64,000 nt of DNA from PFJX01 sp040757575 (GTDB taxonomy: Bacteria; Pseudomonadota; Gammaproteobacteria; Burkholderiales; Thiobacillaceae): assembly GCA_040757575.1 (NCBI GenBank), contig JBFLXA010000004.1:175593-239592 (forward strand), written 5' to 3'. The position numbers and the translations under genes were made by a program. The notes under the pieces were generated by a model that saw nothing but the letters and a program-made list of their open reading frames with translations, was not told the DNA's origin and did no database searches. This document shows, in pieces, positions 32,846 to 42,056 of the stretch (positions are counted from its first letter, which is position 1; each line of letters starts with the position of its first letter).

Positions 32846-33694
32846 TTATTGTGTGTTTCTGGTCCAGCCTGATGTATCAAACCCCGTGGATTCTTGCAAA
32901 CGCTGGTTGTGGGGCTGGAAGTGCCGGGCCAGTTCCTGCCGGTCTTGCGGGCTCATGGGGGGAATGCCCCGGCTGACCAGGGGTGCCAGCCACTGCTTGA
33001 CTGCATCGGGCAGCAGCCGGGAGGCCAGTTCCATGAGGCCCAGCTTGTGCAGCTTCTGGCCGATGGGGTTGTACACGAAGCCCACGTTCTTTGCCCGGGT
33101 CTCCTCCATCACCGGCGGTGGTGGCAAGCCCAGGAAATCACAGCAACGGCGTGCGGCATCTGCCGGTGACTTCATGATTTCCTCGAAGGGCAGCAGCAAA
33201 AAGGCCTCTTTGGGGAAAAACGCCCAATAGGCTTCCAGTTGTTGCAGGTAGTGGCTGGCGCTCAGGTACTGGGCATCCTCGTGGATGGCCTGCATGAACG
33301 GTCGCTTCTCCCAGCCATCCCGGGCATTGTGGTTGTAGTGGGAGTAGGTACGAGAAACAGGCTCGCGCAGCACGTAGATGAATTTGGCCTCCGGGTTGTA
33401 GCGGTGGATCTTCTCTGGAATGCCCCTGTATTTTTCGCAGACCCGTTTGAAGGGGATGCCCACCTCGACAGGGGCGATGGTGTAGCTGGTGGAGGCGTCG
33501 ATGCGAATCCTGCGTTCCGGCTGGGCAAAACGGGCGTGGTACCAGTCCAGGTCCAGGCCTTCCTTTTCGGTGAAGAAATGGGGCTCCTTGGGGGAAGACA
33601 GGCAGATGTCCGGGTGCTGGGCAAGCAAGTCCGCCAGGGTGGTGGTGCCGGCTTTCATGGCACCGAGGAGGAATGTGTTCACTGGTTTCAGCAT
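32846..33694 (-). CDS. Sulfotransferase (NDST/family 1-like)
   Basis: A 282-residue PAPS-dependent sulfotransferase. It starts NTFLLGAMKAGTTTLADLLAQHPDIC (Lys and Thr of the phosphosulfate loop). It then has SSPKEPHFFTE (the KEPHFF motif of glycosaminoglycan-type enzymes), RIDASTSYT, and FIYVLREPVSRTYSHYNHNARDGW with the 3'-phosphate Arg and Ser. The MKAGTT and EPHFF pair is typical of heparan-type N- or O-sulfotransferases and their bacterial relatives. The ATG at 33694 begins at the conserved core. Confidence 0.93.
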   Translation of the reverse strand: MLKPVNTFLLGAMKAGTTTLADLLAQHPDICLSSPKEPHFFTEKEGLDLDWYHARFAQPERRIRIDASTSYTIAPVEVGIPFKRVCEKYRGIPEKIHRYNPEAKFIYVLREPVSRTYSHYNHNARDGWEKRPFMQAIHEDAQYLSASHYLQQLEAYWAFFPKEAFLLLPFEEIMKSPADAARRCCDFLGLPPPPVMEETRAKNVGFVYNPIGQKLHKLGLMELASRLLPDAVKQWLAPLVSRGIPPMSPQDRQELARHFQPHNQRLQESTGFDTSGWTRNTQ

Positions 33695-33743
33695 GGTTCG
33701 GTTTCGATGAGGCAAACAACTGTGTATCAAGGCGAGAGAAGCA

Positions 33744-34637
33744 TCAGCGCATCATCTTCGCAGCCTCCGGACAATACTCGATGAATCTGCGATAAGCATC
33801 CGGATCGGTTTTTTCCAACATGCTGATATGGTGGGCGCCGAAGCTGAGGTAGTCGAAAACGTACTGGGTGCCGAACTTTTTCATGTCTTCGTCTCTGCCG
33901 ACCCTCCCCCCCAAGTAATCGATATGAAATGCAAAGTAGCCGTCCTCTCCGCCGTTCCAGTTCTGGGGAGGGAATCGCTCCAAGCATTGGGTACTGTACT
34001 GCCAATCCCGGAGGCTCAGGCCGCCATTCCCACCATCAAGCAGCATGCCTGATGGACGGTTGCTGGGCCACCATGATCCGATATAGTCAAAGTCAAGAAA
34101 GTCATCCAATTTATATGGGCTATTGGGGCACAATAGCGCATCGGTCTGAAAAAATAGGATCTTGTTCCTGCCCGCTAGTGCATGCCAGAAATCGGGGTGC
34201 AGTAGTAATGCGTTGTATTTTTGGGCGCTAAGGGTTCTAGCGTCTAATTCACTTAATAAAAGCTTTCCCGTATCCAAAAGGGGGCGCAGTTCTGGATGGG
34301 CCTTGGTTGTATTGCTATTTTCGTGGCCATGAATAAGTTGGACCGTTAATCCGGTACAGAAATGGACATTGTTGATTACATGCGCCAATAAAGGGTGGCA
34401 TCGGGTTTCGACAATGACCGCCATGGGGGAATCGATTATTCGCCCGGCGTGGTGGTTTTCTATTGAGAGATTATTGGTGAATGAGAAGTCACCACATTTC
34501 TCAACCTTCCTGAGATCCGAGTAGACCCAAGTGGGGTCGAGGTAACGGAAGAAGGCGGTTTTTAAGGATTGAGGGGTGCTCAGGTTTGGGAAAAAAAACC
34601 TGGTCGCATTTCTCAGCAGTCTAGATCGATTCAACAT
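33744..34637 (-). CDS. DUF5672-family probable glycosyltransferase
   Basis: A 297-residue protein. SPMAVIVETRCHPLLAHVINNVHFCTG and KILFFQTDALLCPNSPYKLDDFLDFDYIGSWWP are the hallmark stretches of DUF5672, which has a GT-A-like fold with the acidic QTDALL site. GNGGLSLRDWQY and GEDGYFAFHIDYL follow, with the conserved Glu-Asp. Function is inferred from fold and context. The gene and the ligase upstream are visibly richer in A and T than the flanking genes, which suggests separate acquisition. About 120 bases separate it from that ligase, with nothing recognised between. Confidence 0.83.
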   Translation of the reverse strand: MLNRSRLLRNATRFFFPNLSTPQSLKTAFFRYLDPTWVYSDLRKVEKCGDFSFTNNLSIENHHAGRIIDSPMAVIVETRCHPLLAHVINNVHFCTGLTVQLIHGHENSNTTKAHPELRPLLDTGKLLLSELDARTLSAQKYNALLLHPDFWHALAGRNKILFFQTDALLCPNSPYKLDDFLDFDYIGSWWPSNRPSGMLLDGGNGGLSLRDWQYSTQCLERFPPQNWNGGEDGYFAFHIDYLGGRVGRDEDMKKFGTQYVFDYLSFGAHHISMLEKTDPDAYRRFIEYCPEAAKMMR

Positions 34638-34757
34638 TGATCTCTTTCGGATGGGGTTGATATCTTAAGTCAAGCTGCCCAAGTATATTTTGGTTCCATG
34701 GGTGTGAATGCGGGAGACTTTGAAAGATAGGACTGGTAAAAGCGACGATTTGAAGAA

Positions 34758-36092
34758 TCAATTGTTGGAGCGTACGTTTGATTGCTTGTGCGAAATGAGT
34801 TGCCCGTACTTCTTTTTCTGAGTGGATGGAGAATGCGGAGGGGAGTTGGTGGATAAGGGTACCTGCTCGGCAGCCAGCTTTGAGGCAATGATGGTGATTG
34901 CAATCAGGTCGTAGTAATAGTCGAAATAGGCCAGCCCCAAAAAGGCACCGGACACGTAATAGCCGATCAGGCTGACCTGAACCATGGCTGCGAGATCTGC
35001 AGCCCATTTCTTCTCTGGTACGGATTTGTAGGTCTTGATCATTTTTGTACAGCTGCGCCAGGTCAGGAAGGCCAGGAGCAGGAACAGGAATAGTCCAATC
35101 CATCCCTGCTCGCCAAGGATTTCGAAGTAAATGCTGTGGGCATCGAAAACCACATTGGGGTTTGGCGCATGCTGGCTGAAAACCTTGGGTATCCACATCC
35201 CGGGGGCGCCGCCCGTAATGCGGTCGTTTGCCATGTTGAATGCCACGATCCATGAGTTGATCCGGGCGTTGGCGGATTCGTCCTGGTTGTAGGTTTCAAT
35301 CGTGTTCATCCTGTCCCACCAGGATTGGGGCATGAACATGAATATCAACGAGGCCACAACGCCGACCATAAGTGTGGCGCTGAGTTTGTAAGTGCTTTTC
35401 CACCAGAAGAAAACGCCAATTGCGATGATGCCCAGTAAAGCGCCGCGTGATTGGGAGCCCAGGATGGAGGCAGCAGTCATGAGCATGGCAAACGTAAGTC
35501 CATGCTTGACGAGTTTTTTGTTTGTTTGTAGTTGCAAGTAACGCATCAACGGTATGGTCATGAGCAGTGCCAGTGCAAGGGCGTTGTTTTCGCCGATGAA
35601 TGACCCACTGGGGCCAAAGACCCTATTTCCTCCCCCAGTAAGGATTGTGAATATTCCTCCCTTTACGCCATAAAAGCCCAATGAAAGAACGATGACCCAG
35701 ATAAAGCCATCAAGCTTTTCCTTGTCAGAGACAAGCGCAATGATCAGGAATATGAATATCTGGATTTTTATGAACCTGTCTAACTCAAAATAGGCGCCGG
35801 ACGGGTTGATGGCAAAAAAAGACGTGAAGATGACCCATAGTATGAATATGAGCAGAACGTTTGTTTGCGGTGACCAGATGTTCAGCTTTTTCTGTCGCCC
35901 GGTAAAAAAGCCTATGGCCGTGATTAACGCGATTACTTGAGCCAATGGAAGCGTGTTGAGAATTCCCCAGGTGAGCTTGTGGGGGTTCATGAGGCTGACC
36001 CACGTCCACAGGTAGGTGCCAATGTAGGGACGCGAGAAGACTTTTGCGCCGAACCAGAACAGGATGCCCAGGATGATCAGTGCGCGAATCAT
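34758..36092 (-). CDS. O-antigen-ligase-like protein, exosortase A-associated
   Basis: A 444-residue membrane protein with about 10-12 helices, matching the XrtA-associated O-glycosylation ligase family (TIGR03097). Landmarks are LILGILFWFGAKVFSRPYIGTYLWTWVSLMNPHKL, GPSGSFIGENNALALALLM, LGSQSRGALLGI with the ligase-type Arg, and the periplasmic loop with VVFDAHSIYFEILGEQGWIG holding the conserved histidine. It would transfer or polymerise lipid-linked glycan on the periplasmic face. The C-terminal about 30 residues are Ser/Lys-rich. The sequence is AT-richer than its neighbours. Confidence 0.92.
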   Translation of the reverse strand: MIRALIILGILFWFGAKVFSRPYIGTYLWTWVSLMNPHKLTWGILNTLPLAQVIALITAIGFFTGRQKKLNIWSPQTNVLLIFILWVIFTSFFAINPSGAYFELDRFIKIQIFIFLIIALVSDKEKLDGFIWVIVLSLGFYGVKGGIFTILTGGGNRVFGPSGSFIGENNALALALLMTIPLMRYLQLQTNKKLVKHGLTFAMLMTAASILGSQSRGALLGIIAIGVFFWWKSTYKLSATLMVGVVASLIFMFMPQSWWDRMNTIETYNQDESANARINSWIVAFNMANDRITGGAPGMWIPKVFSQHAPNPNVVFDAHSIYFEILGEQGWIGLFLFLLLAFLTWRSCTKMIKTYKSVPEKKWAADLAAMVQVSLIGYYVSGAFLGLAYFDYYYDLIAITIIASKLAAEQVPLSTNSPPHSPSTQKKKYGQLISHKQSNVRSNN

Positions 36093-36113
36093 GGTGTCCG
36101 GTTTCCTGTCTGC

Positions 36114-37055
36114 TTAATCCAGGGTCTGGTTGTTGGCGGCCCGGATCGGGCCTTTCATGCGCGAACAGCCCGAGAATCGGTTGCCCTCGACCTCCGCGGG
36201 TTCGGCCAGGGGTTTGCGCACGTCCAGCAAAATGCACTTGTCCAGCCGTTCGTTCTTGAACAGATTGTTCCGCACCACGAGTCGGTGGGTAGGGTGGGCG
36301 GCTTTTTCAGCGCCAAAGGACACCATGGTGCTGTTTTCCGCCATGGGGCCCTGTAACAGGGTATTGCCTTCGATTGTGGCGACACCGCCATTCGGCAGGT
36401 CAATCAGGTAGCTGGATCGCCCATTCGGACCATCCTCAAAGCGATTTCCAGAGATTCGATTCTCCAATGCCCGGCTTTTCAACTGATGCCCTATCAATGC
36501 TTGGTGGAGGTATGAGTCAGTTACCGTGAGCATTTTGATCTTGCCGATATACGCATTGTGGGATTTGCCATCACCGTGGCCATTTTCGTCGAATTCCGAG
36601 TTTTCGATGAACACTTCGCTGTCAGGATTGACTCCGGTGAGCAGTCCATTTTCATTGTGACGAAACAGGCAGTTTCTGACGACCAGGTTTGTGCCTTCAA
36701 GCCTTATCCCGGCGCCATTCCTGTCCCTGACGCGGGCATCGTGGAAACCGATGTTTTCCACTACGGTGTTGTTGCCCTGGATGAGCCAGATTGCCTTGTT
36801 CCTTGCCATGACGCCTCGGCTGTAGAGGTGGGCTTTGCCGTTCACGCCCCGCAACAACAGGTTGTGCGCACGCCATACGGCCGCATCGCCGAAATACTCC
36901 CCGGCTTCTATCTCCACAGTATCACCGTCCTTGGCAATGGGGGCCGCCTGGCTTGGGGTTTGTAGTGCACATGTCGGGCAGACGCGCAGGGTGTCTGCCT
37001 GCAACGCCGGGGCGGCAAGTATCAAGGCGATGAGGGGTGGCCAGAAGTTCGACAC
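36114..37055 (-). CDS. Secreted right-handed beta-helix protein
   Basis: A 313-residue protein starting at GTG with a Sec signal peptide (LIALILAAPALQA). It shows beta-helix coils marked by repeated Asn and Gly turns: NLLLRGVNG, NNTVVENIGF, NLVVRNCLFRHNENGLLTG, VFIENSEFDENGHGDGKSHNAYIG. A Cys pair is present near the mature N-terminus (CPTCALQ). It is paralogous to the neighbour at 37073-38479. Beta-helix proteins in such loci are often polysaccharide lyases or epimerases, but no catalytic residues can be named. The two are separated by 17 bases. Confidence 0.83.
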   Translation of the reverse strand: MSNFWPPLIALILAAPALQADTLRVCPTCALQTPSQAAPIAKDGDTVEIEAGEYFGDAAVWRAHNLLLRGVNGKAHLYSRGVMARNKAIWLIQGNNTVVENIGFHDARVRDRNGAGIRLEGTNLVVRNCLFRHNENGLLTGVNPDSEVFIENSEFDENGHGDGKSHNAYIGKIKMLTVTDSYLHQALIGHQLKSRALENRISGNRFEDGPNGRSSYLIDLPNGGVATIEGNTLLQGPMAENSTMVSFGAEKAAHPTHRLVVRNNLFKNERLDKCILLDVRKPLAEPAEVEGNRFSGCSRMKGPIRAANNQTLD

Positions 37056-37072
37056 GGTTTGGTGTGAGCGGG

Positions 37073-38479
37073 TCAGGGGGTTCCGGATACGGGCTGCAGG
37101 GCACCACTGTGGGTGACGCCGTTGGAAAGCGGGCGTGTGCTCATGGGGTGGCTGTATTGACGATCTGGCAGGGCGGTGCTTGAACGACTTGCCCCTGGAG
37201 CGTTGCTGATCCGTGCGGTTTCCAAGCCTTTGGCGTTTAGGGTGAAGTCGTTACGTTGGGGCACCTCGAATATGTCCCAATCGGCGTACACATCGTTGAT
37301 GGAATCAGGAGCGATGCCTGAATGTATTTTTCCGTGGCCCACGTACAAATTATTGATACTGACCATGGCTTGCGTGCCCTTGGCTACTCGCAAGAATGCG
37401 CCGCCGTGGGGGTGGCCGTTGACGAGGGTGTTGTTGATCAACTGAATCGAGTTGTCCTGCTTAGTTAAGCCTTCCTCGCCATAGCTGACCATGGTCGAAT
37501 TTTCCGTCTCTCGGCTTTGCTGGATGATGTTGCCCAACAGCAAGACTTTTCCTCCGTTGGGGAAGTTGCCCTCGTAGCTGGCGCGGCCGGCTTCATCGGT
37601 GATCCGGTTGTAGAGAATTTTGCTGACCCTGGCGCGGCTTTTGATCAGGTGACCGGTGTTGGAATGGTGCAGAAAATTGCCGATCATGGTGAGCGCATCG
37701 ATATTGCCGGCATACAGGGCATGGCTTAGACCGGATGTCGTGCCGTTATAGGCAAATTCACTGTTTTCTATGGTGGCCGTGATCGTGGGTTTGTTGCTGA
37801 TCAGGATGCCGGATTCATTGCCGTAGAACAGGCAGTGACGGACCCTGAGGTGGCCGTTTTCAAAGCGAATGCCCGCGCCGTTCTGATCGCCAACTTTGGC
37901 GCCGATGAAGTCGATGTTTTCTATGGTGAAGTCACCGTTCCGAAAAACCCAGATGGCTTTGCCACCCGCGCTCTTGCCGTCCGCAAATAGTCTGGCGTGG
38001 CCACCCACGCCGCGTATCGTGAGATTTTTCTGTTTCCATATGGCGACATCGCCGTAATAGTTCCCGGCCGGGATTTCGACGATATCCCCATCTCGCGCCA
38101 GTTTCGCTGCTGCGGCGATCGTGGCTGCGTCCCCTTGCGGGCCCACCCGGATGAGCCGCTGCCCGGGCTGCAAGGCATCGCTTGTAGTCCGGTACTCGGT
38201 ATTAACGATCAATGGCGGCGGCGGTGGGATCTGGAATTGCAGCGCCCTGCGTTCTTTCAGCGAGGGCTCGTTGAGGTAAGCCCGGATTTCCCAGATGACC
38301 GGCAGGGCTACGGCCTGCAGTTTAGGGTGGCCAAGGAGTCTTTCCTCCACGTAATCAAAAAGCTCCCGAGGGGTCTTGCCTATCATCTGATAGATGAAAA
38401 GAAACCCGAGCAGGCCCACGGCGGCTGCCGCAGTCAGCCACAGTCCCATCTTGCCAAGCCGGGTTTTACGCCCCGCCAT
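37073..38479 (-). CDS. Membrane-anchored right-handed beta-helix protein
   Basis: A protein of about 468 residues with one N-terminal membrane anchor (MGLWLTAAAAVGLLGFLFIYQMI) and a spacer with a poly-proline stretch (IPPPPPLIV). The beta-helix domain that follows aligns strand for strand with the neighbour: DGDIVEIPAGNYYGDVAIWK, NLTIRGVGG, NGAGIRFENGHLRVRHCLFYGNESG, ENSTMVSYGEEG. A Ser/Arg-rich tail closes it. The ATG at 38479 overlaps the upstream glycosyltransferase stop by 14 bases. Probable role: polymer modification or surface presentation. Confidence 0.83.
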   Translation of the reverse strand: MAGRKTRLGKMGLWLTAAAAVGLLGFLFIYQMIGKTPRELFDYVEERLLGHPKLQAVALPVIWEIRAYLNEPSLKERRALQFQIPPPPPLIVNTEYRTTSDALQPGQRLIRVGPQGDAATIAAAAKLARDGDIVEIPAGNYYGDVAIWKQKNLTIRGVGGHARLFADGKSAGGKAIWVFRNGDFTIENIDFIGAKVGDQNGAGIRFENGHLRVRHCLFYGNESGILISNKPTITATIENSEFAYNGTTSGLSHALYAGNIDALTMIGNFLHHSNTGHLIKSRARVSKILYNRITDEAGRASYEGNFPNGGKVLLLGNIIQQSRETENSTMVSYGEEGLTKQDNSIQLINNTLVNGHPHGGAFLRVAKGTQAMVSINNLYVGHGKIHSGIAPDSINDVYADWDIFEVPQRNDFTLNAKGLETARISNAPGASRSSTALPDRQYSHPMSTRPLSNGVTHSGALQPVSGTP

Positions 38480-39707
38480 GGGTGTGTATCTCTTTAAATA
38501 GCTGTGTGAGACGGGCAATGCGGTTGTCCCAGGAATTTTCCTCGGCATAAGCGCGAATTGCTGGCCGGTCCCAGGGCCGGGAAATCGCGTCCCGAAGGGC
38601 CTCGGCCAGGGCGGGAGCATTGCCGAAGGGCACGATGCGTCCGAGTTCGGGTTTGCAGACCACCTCCGGATTACCGTCCACGTCTGTGGTGACCACCGGC
38701 AGGCCGCAGGCCATGGCTTCCAGGAAGACGTTGGCCCAGCCTTCCCGGCGGGTGGCCAGGACGAAAATGTCTGCGGCCGACAGAGGCCATTTCAGGTCGT
38801 CGGGCTTCATCGTGCCCAAGAAAAGTACATGGTCCTGCAATCCCTGGTCCACCACCTGCTGGCGGAGCTGGGCCTCCATGTTGTCGGCGCCGGTGGCGCC
38901 GCCGACGATGAGATAGCGCAGGCGGGGGTGTTGCTTGATCAGCTCCGGCAGCACTTCGATGACCCGATGAAAGCCCTTGCGTTCGATGAGCCAGCCCACG
39001 GAGATGAGGACCGGATCGGCCCCGTCCAGGCCGAAGCGCTGGCGGGCCTCGGCGCGATCCACCGGCTGGAAGCGCTGGCAATCCACGGCGTTGCCGATGG
39101 CCAGGGTCTTGTGCTCCGGTATGCCCAGACTTACGGCCAGCTGGCGCAGGGAATCGGATACGCCGATGACCCTGGCGGCCTGGTTCAGGCCGGCGACGAT
39201 GCGTTTGCGGAAGGCGGGGGTTTCGGCGTAGGTCTTTTCCGAGCCCCGCAGGGTGATGGTGAGGGGCACCTTGAACCAGCGGGCCAGCAGGCCGGCGGCG
39301 TGGCCGTCCGGATAGCCGAAGTGGGCGTCGATGTGTTCGAAGCCGAATTCATGCTTCAGGCGCCGCAGGGTGAGATAGCTGCCCAGGGCCATGAATGTGC
39401 TGTCCCAGGCCTTGAACAGGCCCGGCAGGCTGAAGAAGCGGGGGGCGTAGACGGTAATGCCCTGCTGGACTTCGACCCGGGGGGCCACGGGCCGGAAGCG
39501 GGGCCGAAAACGGCGGATCAGGCCGTCGAACGGCGACCAGGCCTTGGGGGAGACCACGACTATGGGCAGGTGCCGGCCCACCCGGAACAGCCGTTCCCGG
39601 ATGAAGACCCCGGCGGTGGGGTCGTTGGGGAAGGGAAATAGGCTGGAAAAGACCAGAATCCGGGGATGTTGCCCGGTAACCTGGCTGAAGGTGCTGGCAG
39701 CGGGCAT
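38466..39707 (-). CDS. Glycosyltransferase family 4
   Basis: A 413-residue GT-B enzyme. PRILVFSSLFPFPNDPTAGVFIRERL opens the acceptor domain, and IDAHFGYPDGHAAGLLARWFKVPLTITLRGSE contains the typical His/Asp stretch. The donor domain has LISVGWLIERKGFHRVIEVLPELI, YLIVGGATGADNMEAQLRQQV and RREGWANVFLEAMACGLPVVTTDVDGNPEVV with the conserved Glu. The start is the ATG at 39707, sharing one base with the TGA of the preceding glycosyltransferase. This type is common in XrtA polysaccharide clusters. Confidence 0.93.
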   Translation of the reverse strand: MPAASTFSQVTGQHPRILVFSSLFPFPNDPTAGVFIRERLFRVGRHLPIVVVSPKAWSPFDGLIRRFRPRFRPVAPRVEVQQGITVYAPRFFSLPGLFKAWDSTFMALGSYLTLRRLKHEFGFEHIDAHFGYPDGHAAGLLARWFKVPLTITLRGSEKTYAETPAFRKRIVAGLNQAARVIGVSDSLRQLAVSLGIPEHKTLAIGNAVDCQRFQPVDRAEARQRFGLDGADPVLISVGWLIERKGFHRVIEVLPELIKQHPRLRYLIVGGATGADNMEAQLRQQVVDQGLQDHVLFLGTMKPDDLKWPLSAADIFVLATRREGWANVFLEAMACGLPVVTTDVDGNPEVVCKPELGRIVPFGNAPALAEALRDAISRPWDRPAIRAYAEENSWDNRIARLTQLFKEIHTHGGA

Positions 39708-40894
39708 CACGCAGCAGGCTCCAGCAGGGTGTCCAGCCGGGCCAGGCAGGCGTCCCAGGCGTAGGTGTCCAGCACACAACGGCGGGCGGCCTCGCCCAGA
39801 TTGGTCTGGCCGTCCAGCACTTGCCGGCAGGCATCGGCAAAGGCGGCGGGGGTGTCGGCCAGCAGCAGGTTCTGCCCCGGTTGGGCGGCGATGCCTTCCA
39901 GGGCCTGGGGGCTGCAGATCACGGTCTTGCCCATGGCCATGCCCTCCAGCACCTTGTTCTGGATTCCCCGGGCGATGCGCAGGGGGGCCACGACCCCGGC
40001 GGCATGGGCGAGATAGGGGCGCACGTCCTCCACCCGGCCGGTGACATGGATGCCCGGCTCCCGGGCCAGGTCCTGGACTTCCGCCGAGGGTTTGCTGCCG
40101 ACGACGGTGAACCCTGTCTGGGGATGGGTCTGGCGTAGCAGGGGCAGCACTTCCCGGGCAAACCAGACCACGGCATCGATGTTGGGCTTGTAGTCCATGG
40201 CGCCGGTGAACACGAGCTGGGCGGCAGCTTGGTCGAGGCGCGGATACTCCCGTTCCGGGGAGAAATATTCCGCGTCCACTCCGTTGGTCAGCACCGAGAC
40301 CTTGTGGGCGGATTCCGGGGCCAGGGCCTTGAAGTCCCGGGTTTCGGCTTCGGAAATGAACAGGCTGTGATCGAAGTCGGCGGCGATGCGGCGCTCCCAG
40401 GCCAGCAGCTTGTCCGCTTCCCGGGCGTAGACCCAGGACATGGGCCAGGCGCTGGCGGCGGCGTACTGGCGCCACTTGTCGGAATCCAGGTCGCAGAAAT
40501 CCATGATGCGCACGCAGCCGGGGGCCCGGGTCACGTAGCGGGCCATGGCGGACGAAAACACGAAGATGCGCTTCACCCCGCTGGCCAGTTTTTCATCCAC
40601 CCAGGCCTGCATGGCCGGCTGGCGGTAATAGGCCACGCTCAGGGCCTCGCCGGTCAGGAAGCCCGACAGGGATTTGATCTTGGCGGTCCGGGGATCCAGG
40701 TCGATCAACTTTACCGAGGCGCAGGTTTGCCGCAGCACGTCGGCATGTTGCCAGTCGTCGGGATCGTCCACGTAGGTGCCCAGATGCACCCTGTACCGTT
40801 TTGCCAGGTGCTTGAGGATGTTCCAGGTAGCGATCTTGTCCCCCTTGTTGGGCGGGTACGGGCAACGCTGGGGCAGGAACAGGACGTCATCCAT
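39707..40894 (-). CDS. Glycosyltransferase Stp1, PEP-CTERM/XrtA-associated
   Basis: A 395-residue GT-B glycosyltransferase of the TIGR03087 family, which is restricted to PEP-CTERM/XrtA systems. It begins DDVLFLPQRCPYPPNKGDKIATWNILKHLAKRYRVHLGTYVDD, a diagnostic opening. Later stretches are CVRIMDFCDLDSDKWRQYA, QLVFTGAMDYKPNIDAVVWFAREVLP and GIQNKVLEGMAMGKTVICSPQALEGI. The ATG at 40894 is preferred over a GTG at 40909. It overlaps the upstream gene by 8 bases. Confidence 0.93.
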   Translation of the reverse strand: MDDVLFLPQRCPYPPNKGDKIATWNILKHLAKRYRVHLGTYVDDPDDWQHADVLRQTCASVKLIDLDPRTAKIKSLSGFLTGEALSVAYYRQPAMQAWVDEKLASGVKRIFVFSSAMARYVTRAPGCVRIMDFCDLDSDKWRQYAAASAWPMSWVYAREADKLLAWERRIAADFDHSLFISEAETRDFKALAPESAHKVSVLTNGVDAEYFSPEREYPRLDQAAAQLVFTGAMDYKPNIDAVVWFAREVLPLLRQTHPQTGFTVVGSKPSAEVQDLAREPGIHVTGRVEDVRPYLAHAAGVVAPLRIARGIQNKVLEGMAMGKTVICSPQALEGIAAQPGQNLLLADTPAAFADACRQVLDGQTNLGEAARRCVLDTYAWDACLARLDTLLEPAA

Positions 40895-42050
40895 GGCGGG
40901 ATGGGGCACTCAGACGCTGAAACAGATCGACGATGCGTTCCGCATTGCCCCGCCAGGTGTAGCCCCGGGCCTGGATGGTGTCCCGGGCGCCCTGGCCCAG
41001 GCGCTGGCGCAGGGCCGGGTCGTCGCACAGGCGGCCCAGGGCCCGTTCCAGATCATCCGGGATGTCCGGGTCGAACAGCAGGGCGTTTTCGTCTTCCGTG
41101 AGGATTTCCATCAGGTTGGGCACCCGGGGGGCGACGATGGCCCGGCCCAGGGCCAGGTATTCGAAAAGCTTCAAGGGAGATGCGTATTCCACCACGGCGG
41201 GTTGCAGGGCCACGTCGAAGGCGGCCACGTGGTCCGGCACCTGGTCCCGGGGCACCAGGCCGGTAAAGGTGACCCGGTCCGCCAGGCCCAGCTCCCGGGA
41301 CAGGGCTTCCAGTTCGGCCCGGGCGGGGCCTTCGCCCACCACCAGCAGGTGCACGTCTTCCCGGCCCTTGGTGGCCATCCAGCGGATGATCTTGTCCAGT
41401 CCATGCCAGGACCGCACGAAACCGGTGAATCCCAGTACGGTGCGATGGCCCAGGCCCAGCTTCGCCTTGGCGGCGGTCGTATCGGGCAGGGCGCCGAAGT
41501 GGGCTTCGTTGATGCCGTTGTGGATGACCTCGATGCGCGCCCGGGGCACGCCGGCCCGTTCCACATAGCCCGCCAGCACCTGGGTCACCGGCAGGCACAG
41601 GCCGGCCCGCTGCCAGACGTAGGCCTGGGCCCGGCGGGCCAGGTTCTTGAAGGCCATGCCGTCGTAGCGGGCCCGTTCCTCGGCGATGGGGGCGTTCACT
41701 TCCAGCAGCATGGGCAGCTTGTAGCGCCGGCTGGCCCAGATGCCGGAAAACAGGAACAGGTTGTAGCGCTCGTAGATGGCGTCGGGCTGGAATTCCCGGA
41801 TGGCGGCTGCCAGCTTGCGGTAAGCGTGGAAGGAATAGGCCATTTCCATCAGTTCATACACGGCTTTGGGCAGGGCGGCCTTGAGACGGGACACCCAGCC
41901 CCCCTCGTGGCCGAAGTCGCTGTCGTCGTGGACGCCGGGGGATACCACCCGGACCTCGTGACCCAACTGGCGCAGGGCGTGGATGATTTCCTCCACATGG
42001 ACGTTCTGGCCGTCCTTGGAGGCAATGCGGTGGTGGTAGAGGATTTTCAC
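40887..42050 (-). CDS. Glycosyltransferase family 4, XrtA-locus type
   Basis: A 387-residue GT-B enzyme beginning KILYHHRIASKDGQNVHVEEIIHALRQLGHEVRVVSPG. It continues with YERYNLFLFSGIWASRRYKLPMLLEVNAPIAEERARYDG, and a donor half with TVLGFTGFVRSWHGLDKIIRWMA, HLLVVGEGPARAELEALSREL and YASPLKLFEYLALGRAIVAPRVPNLMEIL. The start codon is GTG. It lies 6 bases after the amidotransferase stop. The likely role is chain elongation of the polymer repeat unit. Confidence 0.92.
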   Translation of the reverse strand: MKILYHHRIASKDGQNVHVEEIIHALRQLGHEVRVVSPGVHDDSDFGHEGGWVSRLKAALPKAVYELMEMAYSFHAYRKLAAAIREFQPDAIYERYNLFLFSGIWASRRYKLPMLLEVNAPIAEERARYDGMAFKNLARRAQAYVWQRAGLCLPVTQVLAGYVERAGVPRARIEVIHNGINEAHFGALPDTTAAKAKLGLGHRTVLGFTGFVRSWHGLDKIIRWMATKGREDVHLLVVGEGPARAELEALSRELGLADRVTFTGLVPRDQVPDHVAAFDVALQPAVVEYASPLKLFEYLALGRAIVAPRVPNLMEILTEDENALLFDPDIPDDLERALGRLCDDPALRQRLGQGARDTIQARGYTWRGNAERIVDLFQRLSAPSRHG

Positions 42051-42056
42051 GGGGCC

